A stretch of 64,000 nt of DNA from Saprospiraceae bacterium (GCA_016715985.1 JADJXD010000001.1:1674001-1738000); one strand, 5' to 3'; counted from the stretch's first letter, positions 9,536 to 18,375 are shown. Program-made: numbers and translations. The notes: generated by a model from the sequence alone, not told the origin.

Positions 9536-10981
9536 ATGCTCATAAAAGGTTACGAAATCGTAATTGGTCTTGAAATTCATGTTCAGTTAAATACCTTATC
9601 GAAGGCTTTCTGTGCGGACAGGAATAGTTTTGGAGATACACCCAATACACACGTCAGTGCTGTCTCATTAGCGCATCCGGGCACTCTGCCGGTTATGAAT
9701 TCTGCTCATTTGTACAAAGCAGTCACACTGGGGATAGCTTTAGATTCTGAATTGAACCAAACGAATATTTTTGACAGGAAAAATTATTTTTATCCGGACC
9801 TGCCAAAAGGATATCAGATTACACAGGATAAAATTCCATTCTGTAAGGGAGGGATAGTAAAATTTGAATCAGAGGGTCAGATAAAGAGCATCAGATTACA
9901 TCATATTCATATGGAAGAAGATGCAGGTAAGTTGATTCATGACGGACACCCGCAATACACATTGACAGATTATAATCGTGCGGGAGTGCCTCTATTGGAG
10001 ATAGTAACAGAGCCGGATTTCCGGTCCGGAACTGAGGTAAGTGATTTTTTATCTGAACTACAAAGAATAGTCCAATATCTGGATATCTCAGATGCCAATA
10101 TGGAAGAAGGCTCTTTCCGCTGTGATTGCAACGTTTCCGTCAGACCGGTTGGCGAATCGGTCCTCGGGGAGCGATGTGAAATAAAAAATCTCAACTCCAG
10201 AAAATTTGCTAAAGCTGCAATAGTATATGAAGCCAACAGACAGATTTCTGAAATAGAGTCCGGTGGTAAAATTCATAAAACAACCATGCTTTATGATCCG
10301 GAAACCAATACTACTCGTGCCATGCGTAAAAAAGAGAACGAAAATGACTACCGGTATTTTCCGGAGCCTGATTTGCCACCTGTGGTTATTTCGGATAATT
10401 ACATTGCTGACATCCGATCTAAGCGCATCATGTTGCCACTTGAATGTAACCTGAAGCTGCAAAATGCATACGGTCTGAATAAAAACGATGCGGACTTACT
10501 TTGCGAAAGTAGGAATCTTGTGGAATGGTATTTTAATATTTGTAAGTTAAATACATCTTTTAAAGAAATAGCAGATCTGATCATTCTGAAAATCATTCCT
10601 TATGCCAAATCACAAAACAAACAACCTGAGTCATTAAAATCTTCATTAGAAATAGCAGAATTTATCTCATTTATTTCTTCCGGTAAAGCATCCAAGTCAG
10701 CCATTTACCAACATCTATTTCCTGTCTGGATAGCGTCGGAAAATGCAGAAATCCTTAATCTGGCAGAAAAATCCGGTATATTGCAAAGTGAAAATCAGTC
10801 CTTTCTGGATACTTTGATTGAACAGATTATCGCCGAAAATCAGGATAAAGTAAAAGAATACCGATCCGGCAAAAAAGGGCTCATCGGATTTTTTATGGGA
10901 CAGGTCAAGCAATTATCCGAAGGGAAAGCAGACCCGATTGTGATGAAGGATAAACTGACATCTAAGCTGGATAATATGTGA
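9536..10981 (+). CDS. gatB: Asp-tRNA(Asn)/Glu-tRNA(Gln) amidotransferase subunit B
   Basis: GatB is the subunit that phosphorylates and amidates misacylated Glu-tRNA(Gln) or Asp-tRNA(Asn) together with GatA and GatC. The 481-residue protein begins with the family signature YEIVIGLEIHVQLNTLSKAF, followed by HPGTLPVMN, DRKNYFYPDLPKGYQITQ and HMEEDAGKLIHD, all in the catalytic cradle. NVSVRP and CEIKNLNS follow, and a helical YqeY-type tRNA-binding tail ends in KKGLIGFFMGQVKQLSEGKADP. The Cys-based zinc site seen in some GatB proteins is absent (AFCADRNSF and AVSLAHPG), which I believe is usual in this phylum. gatA and gatC are not in the window. Confidence 0.96.
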   Translation: MLIKGYEIVIGLEIHVQLNTLSKAFCADRNSFGDTPNTHVSAVSLAHPGTLPVMNSAHLYKAVTLGIALDSELNQTNIFDRKNYFYPDLPKGYQITQDKIPFCKGGIVKFESEGQIKSIRLHHIHMEEDAGKLIHDGHPQYTLTDYNRAGVPLLEIVTEPDFRSGTEVSDFLSELQRIVQYLDISDANMEEGSFRCDCNVSVRPVGESVLGERCEIKNLNSRKFAKAAIVYEANRQISEIESGGKIHKTTMLYDPETNTTRAMRKKENENDYRYFPEPDLPPVVISDNYIADIRSKRIMLPLECNLKLQNAYGLNKNDADLLCESRNLVEWYFNICKLNTSFKEIADLIILKIIPYAKSQNKQPESLKSSLEIAEFISFISSGKASKSAIYQHLFPVWIASENAEILNLAEKSGILQSENQSFLDTLIEQIIAENQDKVKEYRSGKKGLIGFFMGQVKQLSEGKADPIVMKDKLTSKLDNM

Positions 10982-11029
10982 TTGCATACTATTTATAAAA
11001 AAGTCTTGAATTGGTGTCTTTAGTTAAAA

Positions 11030-12793
11030 TTAAACCGTTCCGATTATTTCATTTTTGCGCTCTCCGATTTGTTGTCTCCACATAGCATAATAAAGACCTT
11101 TTTCCTGCAATAGGTTTTCATGGGAGCCTGTTTCAATGATTTTACCCTTTTCCAATACAAAAATAATGTCGGCATGCATAATGGTTGAAAGTCTGTGCGC
11201 TATGAGTACCATCATGTGCTGCTTACTGGTAGAAATATTCCTGACGGTATCTGTAATCTCTGTTTCTGTGATGGAATCCAATGCAGAAGTAGCTTCGTCA
11301 AATACTATTAATTTTGGATTGCGAAGGAGCGCTCTTGCTATGGACAATCTTTGTTTTTCGCCCCCTGAAATTTTAATGCCGCCTTCTCCAATAACGGAAT
11401 TGATACCATTGTCACTACGTGCCAACAGATTCTGACAGGCCGCTTTATTCAGGACGATGTGGATTTCTTTTTCTGTTGCTTTTGGATTGACAAACAGCAG
11501 ATTCTCTTTGATAGTGCCTGAAAACAATTGTGTATCCTGTGTCACAAATCCTATCTGATGCCTTACTTCTTCGATATCGAGTTGCAGGGAATCTATATCA
11601 TTATAATAAATATTACCTTCTCCCGGTGCGTATAGACCTACCAGAAGTTTTACTAAAGTTGTTTTGCCGGATCCCGATGGGCCAACAAATGCGATGGTCT
11701 GACCTTTTTTGACTCCAAAACTGATATCTTCCAATGCATTTCCTGCGCCCGATTTGTGTCTGAAAGAAACCCGATCGAAAGCAAAGGTTTCGAGGTCATT
11801 TATTTTTTGTGGATTTTCAGGCTTTACTTCAATCGGTGAGCTCATGATAGATTTAAAATTATTCATAGATGCCTCTGCTTCCCGATAGGATAATATCACG
11901 TTGCCCATTTCCTGTAACGGACCAAATATAAAAAACGAATAAAATTGAAGTGTCATCAATTGTCCGACAGTGAGTTCATTTTTGAAAATAAGCAATAATA
12001 AAAAAAACATTATGGACTGTCTCAGGAAATTGACAAAAGTCCCTTGTACAAAACTGATACTGCGGATATCTCTTACCTTTTTGAGTTCTAATTGCAGAAT
12101 TTTCATGGTGGAAGTATTAAGCCGGCTGATTTCCTGATTCGTCAGACCAAGACTTTTGACCAACTCGATATTACGCAAACTTTCTGTCGTCGCTCCGGCA
12201 AGTATGTTGGTTTCTTTTACGATGTTTTTTTGGATGACTTTAATCTTTTTGCTTAAATAACTGGTCAGTGCAAAGAGAAAAAACGATGCAGCAAAATATA
12301 TAAATACCAATCGGGGTTCAACAGAAAAAGCATAAATCATCACGAATATGATACCTACTAAAGATGCAAAAAGGACGTTGATACAATTTGAAATAAACTT
12401 TTCAGAATCTGCACGAACTTTCTGTAATATATTAAGTGTCTCACCACTTCTCTGGTCTTCAAATTGCTGAAAAGGAAGTTTCAGTGAATGTTTCAGTCCG
12501 TCGGTATAGACTTTAGCACCAAATTTCTGGATAATAAGGCTCGTGACATAATCCTGAAATGCCTTTGCAATCCGACTTACCATTGCTACACCGATGGCTG
12601 CGAGAATCAATAGTCCAACACCTTTTGTAAATTCATTTTGTAAATAATCGCCCGGACGGGAAGCAAAACGGTCAATAATTTTACCGAAAATATAAGGGTC
12701 AAGCAAAGAAAATGTCTGATTGATGGCAGCAAGTAGCAAAGCCAGAAAAATCAGTAGTTTATAGTTCTTAAGATATTGGAAAAGTAACTGCAT
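11030..12793 (-). CDS. ABC exporter, fused membrane and ATPase domains (MsbA-like)
   Basis: A half-size ABC exporter of 587 residues. Six membrane helices occupy about residues 12-300. The ATPase domain carries the Walker A motif GPSGSGKTTLVKLLVG (about 370), a Q-loop, the signature ISGGEKQRLSIARALL, the Walker B KLIVFDEATSALD and the switch His in IAHRLST. It should act as a homodimer in the inner membrane. The substrate cannot be read from sequence; lipid, peptide or drug export are all possible. It lies 131 bases downstream of the KamA-like gene on the same strand and converges on gatB with a 48-base gap. Confidence 0.9.
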   Translation of the reverse strand: MQLLFQYLKNYKLLIFLALLLAAINQTFSLLDPYIFGKIIDRFASRPGDYLQNEFTKGVGLLILAAIGVAMVSRIAKAFQDYVTSLIIQKFGAKVYTDGLKHSLKLPFQQFEDQRSGETLNILQKVRADSEKFISNCINVLFASLVGIIFVMIYAFSVEPRLVFIYFAASFFLFALTSYLSKKIKVIQKNIVKETNILAGATTESLRNIELVKSLGLTNQEISRLNTSTMKILQLELKKVRDIRSISFVQGTFVNFLRQSIMFFLLLLIFKNELTVGQLMTLQFYSFFIFGPLQEMGNVILSYREAEASMNNFKSIMSSPIEVKPENPQKINDLETFAFDRVSFRHKSGAGNALEDISFGVKKGQTIAFVGPSGSGKTTLVKLLVGLYAPGEGNIYYNDIDSLQLDIEEVRHQIGFVTQDTQLFSGTIKENLLFVNPKATEKEIHIVLNKAACQNLLARSDNGINSVIGEGGIKISGGEKQRLSIARALLRNPKLIVFDEATSALDSITETEITDTVRNISTSKQHMMVLIAHRLSTIMHADIIFVLEKGKIIETGSHENLLQEKGLYYAMWRQQIGERKNEIIGTV

Positions 12794-12924
12794 GAATGGA
12801 AATTGAATAGAAATGGAATCAGTCCTGAAGTCAGGTAATGTAATTAAACCTGATATTATACTTTATTGTTTAGTGAGTTACAAAATCCATAAGGTCCCTA
12901 ATAAATTTTAACGCCTTTATTACT

Positions 12925-14223
12925 TTAATACATTTCTGCCATTTCATTTTCAAAGAAAAACGCTTCTGAAAATGCAGGTTCCAAATCATCAATCCACAAG
13001 GCTTCTGCATCATATTTTGCATAAAATGGCCGACCTACCCAATCCGGATCCCGTCCTTGTAAAAATCTTAACGCAATCACTTTTTCTTTATTGATTTCGC
13101 TTACACCCAGGATTTGTATTTTTCCCGGTGTACAAGACATACTCGGTCCCCGAACGCTGCGACATATCCCGCTTACTGAGGTGTAAGCACTCCTGAATAT
13201 TTCCCAGGCTTTGACCAACGGTACTGCAAAATAATCTCTGGCACCTGTATCTCGCGGGATAAACATGTAGTAGGGTATTACATTTAGATTGACTTGTTCA
13301 CGCCACATTTCTGACCAGACATCTGCGGTGTCATTGATATGTTTTAAGATGGGTGATTGTGACCTGATCTGCATACCTGTCGAACGCAGACGTGAGATGG
13401 CTGTTTTTACCACTTCTGTAGAAAGTTCTACAGGATGACTGAAGTGCGCCATAAACGAAAGGTTGATTCCTTTTTTGACTATACGCTCAAACAGTTCCAA
13501 AAATTGATCGGCATCAGGATCGCTCACAAACTTGTAAGGCCAAAACCCCAATGCTTTAGAACCAATTCTGATAGTCTGAATATTCGTTTTATTATCATCT
13601 GAAATAAATGGTTCAATATATTTTTCAAATACTTTAAAACTCATAATCATGGGGTCTCCTCCTGTAAACAGAATATCTGTCACTTCCTGATGCTCTTCCA
13701 GATATTTTACAAGAAGTTCAGTTTCTTTCATGGCAAATTTCAACTCCTCCATCCCTACAAATTGTGGCCACCTGAAACAAAATGTACAATAACTGTGACA
13801 AGTCTGACCTGCACTCGGAAAAAACAAAACAATTTCCCTGTATTTATGCTGAACGCCCCAAAGTTTTTCGCCATCTATCTCAGGAACATTATATTCCTTT
13901 TGGCCGGCCGGATGCGGATTGAGCTGATATCTTATTTTATTGGCTACAACTTTCAGTTGGATCTTATCATCTGTTTTATCCATCGCTTCTGCCATTTCGT
14001 TGTAGTGCTCTTCAGACAACATTCCTTTTTGCGGAAAAGTAAGATGATACATCGCATCATTTTCAAGGTCATCCCAGTTGATGAGATGATCCAGCACGTA
14101 ATTATTTACTTTAAAGGGTAAAACATTTGCTACTACGCTGATATCTCTTTTCGTTTGTTCGGAAAGTAAACTTACCTGCGGTATAGATAAATAATTGTGT
14201 AAACTGTAAGATTTATACTTCAT
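12925..14223 (-). CDS. KamA-family radical SAM protein (lysine 2,3-aminomutase-like)
   Basis: The protein has 432 residues and a radical SAM cluster motif TCHSYCTFCFRW in which Cys142, Cys146 and Cys149 form CxxxCxxC. The flanking ILFTGGDPMIMSFKVFEKY resembles the SAM-binding GGxP motif of KamA and EpmB, and LNPHPAGQKE is also KamA-like. In the C-terminal region the usual PLP-lysine motif PGGGGK is not present; instead the chain reads SMSCTPGKIQILG, where the Lys of TPGK might play that role. The enzyme may therefore be an aminomutase on another substrate. Calling it kamA would be unsafe. It is probably transcribed with, and upstream of, the ABC exporter. Confidence 0.8.
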   Translation of the reverse strand: MKYKSYSLHNYLSIPQVSLLSEQTKRDISVVANVLPFKVNNYVLDHLINWDDLENDAMYHLTFPQKGMLSEEHYNEMAEAMDKTDDKIQLKVVANKIRYQLNPHPAGQKEYNVPEIDGEKLWGVQHKYREIVLFFPSAGQTCHSYCTFCFRWPQFVGMEELKFAMKETELLVKYLEEHQEVTDILFTGGDPMIMSFKVFEKYIEPFISDDNKTNIQTIRIGSKALGFWPYKFVSDPDADQFLELFERIVKKGINLSFMAHFSHPVELSTEVVKTAISRLRSTGMQIRSQSPILKHINDTADVWSEMWREQVNLNVIPYYMFIPRDTGARDYFAVPLVKAWEIFRSAYTSVSGICRSVRGPSMSCTPGKIQILGVSEINKEKVIALRFLQGRDPDWVGRPFYAKYDAEALWIDDLEPAFSEAFFFENEMAEMY

Positions 14224-14421
14224 TGCTTGTGGCTATTTGGCTGAATTAAATAATCAGACTAAACTCTTAGTCTGTCAGGGGATTTTCCTTGTGTAAAGGC
14301 TATGGATTAATTGCCGTATTGTAAAGTTAGTAATAAATATTTATTTTCTTCTATAAGTGCGCCTTTTCTTTTCTGATTTGGCTTTACAATTCTAACACGA
14401 TTCCTAATGTAGTTAACAAAT

Positions 14422-14527
14422 TTAGCTAAAAATGTAAAGTATAGTTGATATATTTAGCTAAATATATAAAGTATAGTTGATATATTTAGCTAAATAATTA
14501 AGTTGTAGTTGCTAAATTTAGCTAAAT
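14422..14527 (+). repeat. Four palindromic TTTAGCTAAA boxes with about 32-bp spacing
   Basis: The perfect 10-bp palindrome TTTAGCTAAA occurs four times at nearly constant 32-bp spacing (about three DNA helical turns), each of the last three preceded by a similar GTATAGTTGATATA-like or GTTGTAGTTG segment. The last box sits between the -33 and -7 elements of the promoter of the downstream ATPase gene. This geometry suggests a multi-site operator. Coordinates of individual boxes are accurate to about one base. The preceding part of the 345-base spacer (14224-14420) shows nothing recognisable. Confidence 0.75.
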
Positions 14528-14539
14528 AAATTAACTTTG
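14509..14539 (+). promoter_or_regulatory. Promoter of the AAA/DUF4143 gene (TTG-N20-TAACTTTG)
   Basis: TTG at 14509-14511 and TAACTTTG at 14532-14539 are separated by 20 bases, matching the Bacteroidota consensus at both elements. The start codon follows 30 bases after the -7 box. The fourth TTTAGCTAAA box lies inside the spacer, so a protein bound there would block polymerase. Confidence 0.75.
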
Positions 14540-14568
14540 TGGCTTAAAGTTGAAATTTTGTATTAAAA

Positions 14569-15690
14569 ATGATGAACAGGATATTACAAAATTTAATAGA
14601 AAAACAATTATTTAAGGGAAAAACTTTGTTAATAACGGGAGCCCGACAGACCGGAAAAACACATTTAGTTAAAAATATTGTTCAGAAGTTTGACGGTACT
14701 TATTATAATTGTGAAATGCAGGAAGTGAAAGACTTATTGTCGAGTACTTCTATCGCATCGCTTTCCAGATTAGTTCCTAAAAGTAAACTTATAGTATTTG
14801 ACGAAGCACAGGATATCGACGATATCGGAAAAAAGTTGAAGGTGCTTCATGATGAGATTTCCGGCATACAAATCATTGCTACGGGTTCTTCATCTTTTGA
14901 CCTCCTGAATAAAGCATCTGAACCTTTGACAGGAAGAAGCAGAGAGTACCTACTTTATCCGCTGAGCATGCAGGAAATCATGGACGATGCCGGAATCGTT
15001 TTTGCAAAGGGGAAAATTGCTGACCTTTTGATATTTGGCTCTTATCCGGAAGTATATATTACGGATTCAGTTGCGGATAAAACAGAAGTTTTGACAAACA
15101 TTAGTAATAATTACCTGTATAAAGACACCATGAGATATGAAGATATCAAAAAGCCATTGGTATTTAAAAAGCTACTGACTATTTTAGCATTACAAGTGGG
15201 AAGTGAAGTAAGTTTGAACAAACTCTCCAACGAAGTTAATGTTTCTATTCAGACAGTGGAAAAATACCTGGATATATTGGAGAAGAACTTTATTGTCTTT
15301 TCTCTGATGTCTTTCAGCAGAAACTTAACTAAAGAAATATCTAAATCCCGTAAGTATTACTTTTATGACTTGGGTATAAGAAACAGCATCATCAATAATT
15401 TTAATCAGATATCTCTTCGACAGGATGTCGGTCCGTTGTGGGAGAACTTTTGCATACTTGAAAGGATGAAATTTAATCATTATTCAAGACTGAACAAAAA
15501 CCTGTATTTCTGGAGAACGTATGATCAGCAGGAAATTGACCTGATAGAGGAATATGGCGGAAAGCTTTCGGCTTTCGAGTTTAAATACAATATAGACAAA
15601 GCTAAATTCCCTAAAATCTTTTCAACCACCTATCCCGATAGCTCCTTTACTTTGATTAATCAGAAGAATGTATTTGATTTATTGGAGTAA
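14569..15690 (+). CDS. AAA_14/DUF4143 P-loop ATPase
   Basis: The 373-residue protein has an N-terminal AAA_14 ATPase domain with Walker A GARQTGKTHLVK (about residues 20-31), Walker B KLIVFDEAQDID and sensor IIATGSSSFDLL, then a C-terminal DUF4143 domain of about 170 residues. Within it is a winged-helix-like stretch (SIQTVEKYLDILEKNFIVF) and a nuclease-fold-like end with YFWRTYDQQEIDLIEEYGG and AFEFKYN, the D-ExK pattern of PD-(D/E)XK enzymes. Such proteins are widespread in Bacteroidota with no established role; a link to mobile or defence functions is often suspected. Expression probably depends on the palindrome array upstream. Two ATGs are adjacent at the start. Confidence 0.85.
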   Translation: MMNRILQNLIEKQLFKGKTLLITGARQTGKTHLVKNIVQKFDGTYYNCEMQEVKDLLSSTSIASLSRLVPKSKLIVFDEAQDIDDIGKKLKVLHDEISGIQIIATGSSSFDLLNKASEPLTGRSREYLLYPLSMQEIMDDAGIVFAKGKIADLLIFGSYPEVYITDSVADKTEVLTNISNNYLYKDTMRYEDIKKPLVFKKLLTILALQVGSEVSLNKLSNEVNVSIQTVEKYLDILEKNFIVFSLMSFSRNLTKEISKSRKYYFYDLGIRNSIINNFNQISLRQDVGPLWENFCILERMKFNHYSRLNKNLYFWRTYDQQEIDLIEEYGGKLSAFEFKYNIDKAKFPKIFSTTYPDSSFTLINQKNVFDLLE

Positions 15691-15724
15691 GACGTAATTT
15701 TTATTTTTTTATCCACAATATTTC

Positions 15725-15771
15725 TTGCAAATATAAAGTTTAGCATTAACTTTGCAATTCAAAGTACTTTA
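15725..15771 (+). promoter_or_regulatory. Promoter with overlapping operator ACTTTG-N5-CAAAGT (site 1)
   Basis: TTG (15725-15727) and TAACTTTG (15747-15754) are 19 bases apart, a full consensus promoter. The 6-bp inverted repeat ACTTTG/CAAAGT with spacer CAATT (15749-15765), followed by ACTTTA, overlaps the -7 element. The same inverted repeat with the reverse-complement spacer recurs at 18196-18218 upstream of creD, so both are probably bound by one repressor, most simply the winged-helix protein encoded at 17851. Confidence 0.75.
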
Positions 15772-15774
15772 AAC

Positions 15775-16386
15775 ATGAACAAATACGAAAACGATTTAAC
15801 ACATATACGTCAGATGATGGAGCGGTCATCGACATTTATCTCACTGAGCGGATTGTCTGGTGTAGGCGCCGGCATAGTTGCTTTGATAGGTTGCAGTAGT
15901 GTATTTTATATTCTGAGTCTGCACCAGATAGATTATTTTGACGGGAAGCCTAATTACTACAGTGGTGAAGTCATTTTCAAAATGGGACTGATTGCTATAG
16001 TTACTTTGTTATCTGCGCTGGCGGTCGCTACATATTTTACAGTACGCAAATCGCGTCAGCTTCAACAGCCCTTATGGACAGCAACAACAAGATACATGTT
16101 GCACGCAATGGCTGTTCCGCTATTGTCCGGTGGTATGTTTAGTTTGTTACTTATTTACCATGGTTTGGTATATCTGGTTGCACCGGTTATGTTGTTGTTT
16201 TATGGAATTGCTTTGACAAACGCAGGGAAATACACACTAAAAGACATTTTCTGGCTGGGCATCTGTGAAATAATTTTGGGATTGATGGGTGTTGCTTTTG
16301 TGGGTTATGGTTTGATTTTCTGGGGAATAGGATTTGGTATTTTACATATTATTTACGGCGCTATCATTCACAGAAAATATAAATAA
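15775..16386 (+). CDS. Membrane protein paired with a winged-helix regulator
   Basis: A 203-residue protein with about six hydrophobic segments (for example residues 22-45, 66-90, 108-135 and 140-200) and a soluble N-terminal NDLTHIRQMMERSSTFISLSG. No enzymatic motif is visible. Genes of this type in Bacteroidota tend to lie directly before a small winged-helix regulator; here the partner (17851-18168) is separated by an inserted IS4-like element. The stop codon is 7 bases before the insertion point, so the protein itself is intact. Function is unknown; a role as membrane sensor or antagonist of the regulator is inferred from linkage only. Confidence 0.7.
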   Translation: MNKYENDLTHIRQMMERSSTFISLSGLSGVGAGIVALIGCSSVFYILSLHQIDYFDGKPNYYSGEVIFKMGLIAIVTLLSALAVATYFTVRKSRQLQQPLWTATTRYMLHAMAVPLLSGGMFSLLLIYHGLVYLVAPVMLLFYGIALTNAGKYTLKDIFWLGICEIILGLMGVAFVGYGLIFWGIGFGILHIIYGAIIHRKYK

Positions 16387-16395
16387 TCACTATCA

Positions 16396-17756
16396 TCCGA
16401 CAAAAATAGAAAAAGTGAATCAACTTGAGTTAACACTTTGATTATCAATGGTATTTTTCTTGTTTTCATCTGATTTTTGAAGGTGACCCCTTGTATCTTC
16501 TTTTTCTTTTGCCGTTTACGAATCCTTCTTGATGTCAGGGTATTTCCAAAAATATCTTGCTGTCCAACCAATGGATCTTCTTTTTCATAATATTTGTTCT
16601 TCGCTTTTACAGTTTCTACCAAATCTAGCATGCTGATTAGGTGAATTCGGACTGTACAGGCTACTGTAGAAAAAGCTTTCTGTGGTGCATTTTGCTTTTG
16701 TATGACCGTTAATAATAATTGGGCTATGAGGTGCACCAAATTTGTGTTTTGATTGCTGTTTCGTTTTCTCCATAAAAGTAATGGAGCTGAAAATTTTGTT
16801 TTAACTTCTTAAATAAAAGCTCAATATCCCATCTTTTTTGTAACAAGCAGCTACTTCTTCCGCAGTTAGTTCTTCAAAACTATTTGTTAAGAAGGCGTAA
16901 GGCATCCCTTTCTCATCGTAATAAGTTATTAGTCTTAAGCGTAGTACTTTTTCTTCTTTGTTCTCTTTGTATTGCAATTCTATGATTTGATCTTTATGTA
17001 CACCGTGTTCCTTGCCTTTTAAGGATGGATTTTCGATCGTACTTACGATGGTATATTTAGCATTTGACTTTTTACGGGTGATGAAGAAGACCTTGTTTTG
17101 TGACCATTTGGCAAACTGAAGATAGTGATTGTAGGCTCGGTCAAATACCATCAAGCTGTGTGGTTTAACGTCCAGTAACTCCAAAAATTTCTTGTCATGT
17201 GTTCTAGCCGGTGTGATGGCGATAAACTGGCCTATTTGTTCAAAGGCGTTGATGACCATGTGTACCTTAGCTCCACCTTTTTCTTTCCATCATCTTTGCG
17301 ATTACGGCCTACTCCTTTGAGTACTTCGGTAAATAATCGGATAGTAGTTGAATCTATAAGTAGCATCTGCTGAAACTGTTTGCCTAGAGTCTTGCTGTCC
17401 GACAAAAACGATGAATACTCTTTGACCAAGGCAAAGTACAAGTCCTCAAAAAATTTATCCGATCTCTTTCGCATCCCATCGCTGAATGTACTCTTCGCAG
17501 GTACTTTCCCGAGACTTAAATACTGTAATTTACCTGATAAACCCACCATTCCATCTATGATTTCAGCAATCGAATCACATCGACTCAAGATAGCAAACAT
17601 CAGAGACACAAAATGATCCCATGTCTTAAATTCTTTGTAATAGCGGTCGCTTTGATGTTTCGATACTAATTGGCTAAATACTGTTTTGCTCACCATTTTT
17701 ATGATTTGAGCGAAAATCGGCTGTCCGACAAATTTTATCGTCGTATCTTTGTCCAT
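16396..17756 (-). pseudogene. IS4-family transposase with DUF4372-like N-terminus, frameshifted
   Basis: The transposase starts with MDKDTTIKFVGQP at 17756 and has a DUF4372-type N-terminal domain (FSQLVSKHQSDRYYKEF) and the first catalytic Asp in MLLIDSTTIRLF. A frameshift near 17275 in an A run moves the reading to a second frame (MVINAFEQIGQF, then the second Asp in MVFDRAYNHYLQFA). Near 16834 a second shift in an A run destroys the YREK motif (YKKDGI instead of YKKRWD), and near 16727 a third shift, in CC, moves on to the C-terminal part (IAQLLLTVIQKQ). Three shifts make an active product very unlikely. Confidence 0.85.
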
Positions 17757-17798
17757 GTCGTTTTATTGTTTGTGGTAAAACTTCTAAACGACAATTTA

Positions 17799-17823
17799 GG
17801 GGCGTTTGATCACCAAACGTCCC
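17799..17823 (-). other. Hairpin near the transposase start of IS-C
   Basis: GGGGCGTTTG and CAAACGTCCC form 10-bp arms with one mismatch and a 5-base loop, 43 bases upstream of the transposase start within the element. In many IS elements such a hairpin limits translation from transcripts that read in from outside. Confidence 0.5.
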
Positions 17824-17850
17824 TCTCTTTAATTTTTTAGTCGGACACTA

Positions 17851-18168
17851 GTGATAAATAATCTGATTGTGAAAGATATCAATATCGCAAATATTAACAA
17901 GGACTTTGAGAGTCGTGTCAGGCTGGGCATCATGTCTGTCCTGATGGTAAATGAATGGGTCAATTTTACGGAAATGAAACAATTGCTGGACCTTTCTGAC
18001 GGAAATCTGGCCAGTCATACCATGGCTTTGGAAAATAAAAATTATATAGAAGTCCGTAAAGCATTTGTTGGCAAGAAACCGGAAACATCTTACCGGGCTA
18101 CTCAGACCGGTAAACTTTCATTTCAGAAACATATAGAAGCATTGGCAACCCTGATTGGGAAGCCCTGA
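17851..18168 (+). CDS. Small winged-helix transcriptional regulator
   Basis: The 105-residue protein contains a winged-helix domain typical of Bacteroidota MarR/ArsR-like small regulators: DFESRVRLGIMSVLMVNEWV, then the recognition segment LLDLSDGNLASHTMALENKNYIEV and the wing SYRATQTGKLSFQKH. The start is GTG at 17851, immediately after the 5-bp repeat flanking IS-C; no ATG precedes the DNA-binding helices. It probably represses its own operon and creD through ACTTTG-N5-CAAAGT operators (inference). Because the native promoter is now about 2.1 kb upstream beyond the insertion, its present expression is uncertain. Confidence 0.85.
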   Translation: MINNLIVKDINIANINKDFESRVRLGIMSVLMVNEWVNFTEMKQLLDLSDGNLASHTMALENKNYIEVRKAFVGKKPETSYRATQTGKLSFQKHIEALATLIGKP

Positions 18169-18195
18169 AGGTTTCTTATATTTTTTTGTATTGAA

Positions 18196-18218
18196 ACTTT
18201 GAATTGCAAAGTACTTTA
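18196..18218 (+). promoter_or_regulatory. Operator ACTTTG-N5-CAAAGT upstream of creD (site 2)
   Basis: ACTTTG, spacer AATTG and CAAAGT, followed by ACTTTA, repeat the arms and downstream flank of site 1 exactly; the spacer is its reverse complement. The overlapping AAACTTTG is one mismatch from the -7 consensus. The site lies 28 bases after the regulator's stop codon and about 180 bases before creD. Confidence 0.7.
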
Positions 18219-18224
18219 GATAAT

Positions 18225-18375
18225 TAATTACGAATTAAGAATTACGAATGACGAACAATCGAACACTCGAACGACCGAATCACGAATTACAAATTAAGAA
18301 CATGAAACAACCGAACGACCGAACAACTGGCAGATCACCAAATCACAGATCACCAAATCACAGATAATTTATTCA
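18225..18375 (+). repeat. Low-complexity leader with ACGAATTACG, CGAACGACCG and AGATCACCAAATC words
   Basis: The 5' leader of creD consists mostly of short degenerate words repeated in tandem, such as GAATTAAGAATTACGAATGA, CGAACACTCGAACGACCGAA and AGATCACCAAATCAC. It has no coding potential and resembles the intergenic families found elsewhere in this window. Confidence 0.65.

Larger units (their letters stand above)
16393..17845 (-). mobile_element. IS4-like insertion sequence (IS-C), degraded
   Basis: An element of about 1.45 kb lies between the membrane protein and its regulator. Its ends share TCCGAC followed by an A-rich run (16396 inward and 17845 inward), and CACTA flanks it as a direct repeat (16388-16392 and 17846-17850). 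The exact left boundary is uncertain by about three bases. Without the element, the membrane gene's stop and the regulator's GTG start would be only a few bases apart. Confidence 0.8.

Noticed and set aside
9536..10981. Loss of Cys residues in GatB as a sign of inactivity
   Set aside because: The catalytic motifs are intact and I believe the zinc site is often absent in this phylum.
17260..17290. Programmed -1 frameshift in the IS-C transposase at an A run
   Set aside because: The slippery sequence is weak, the IS4 group does not usually use frameshifting, and two further shifts downstream show decay.
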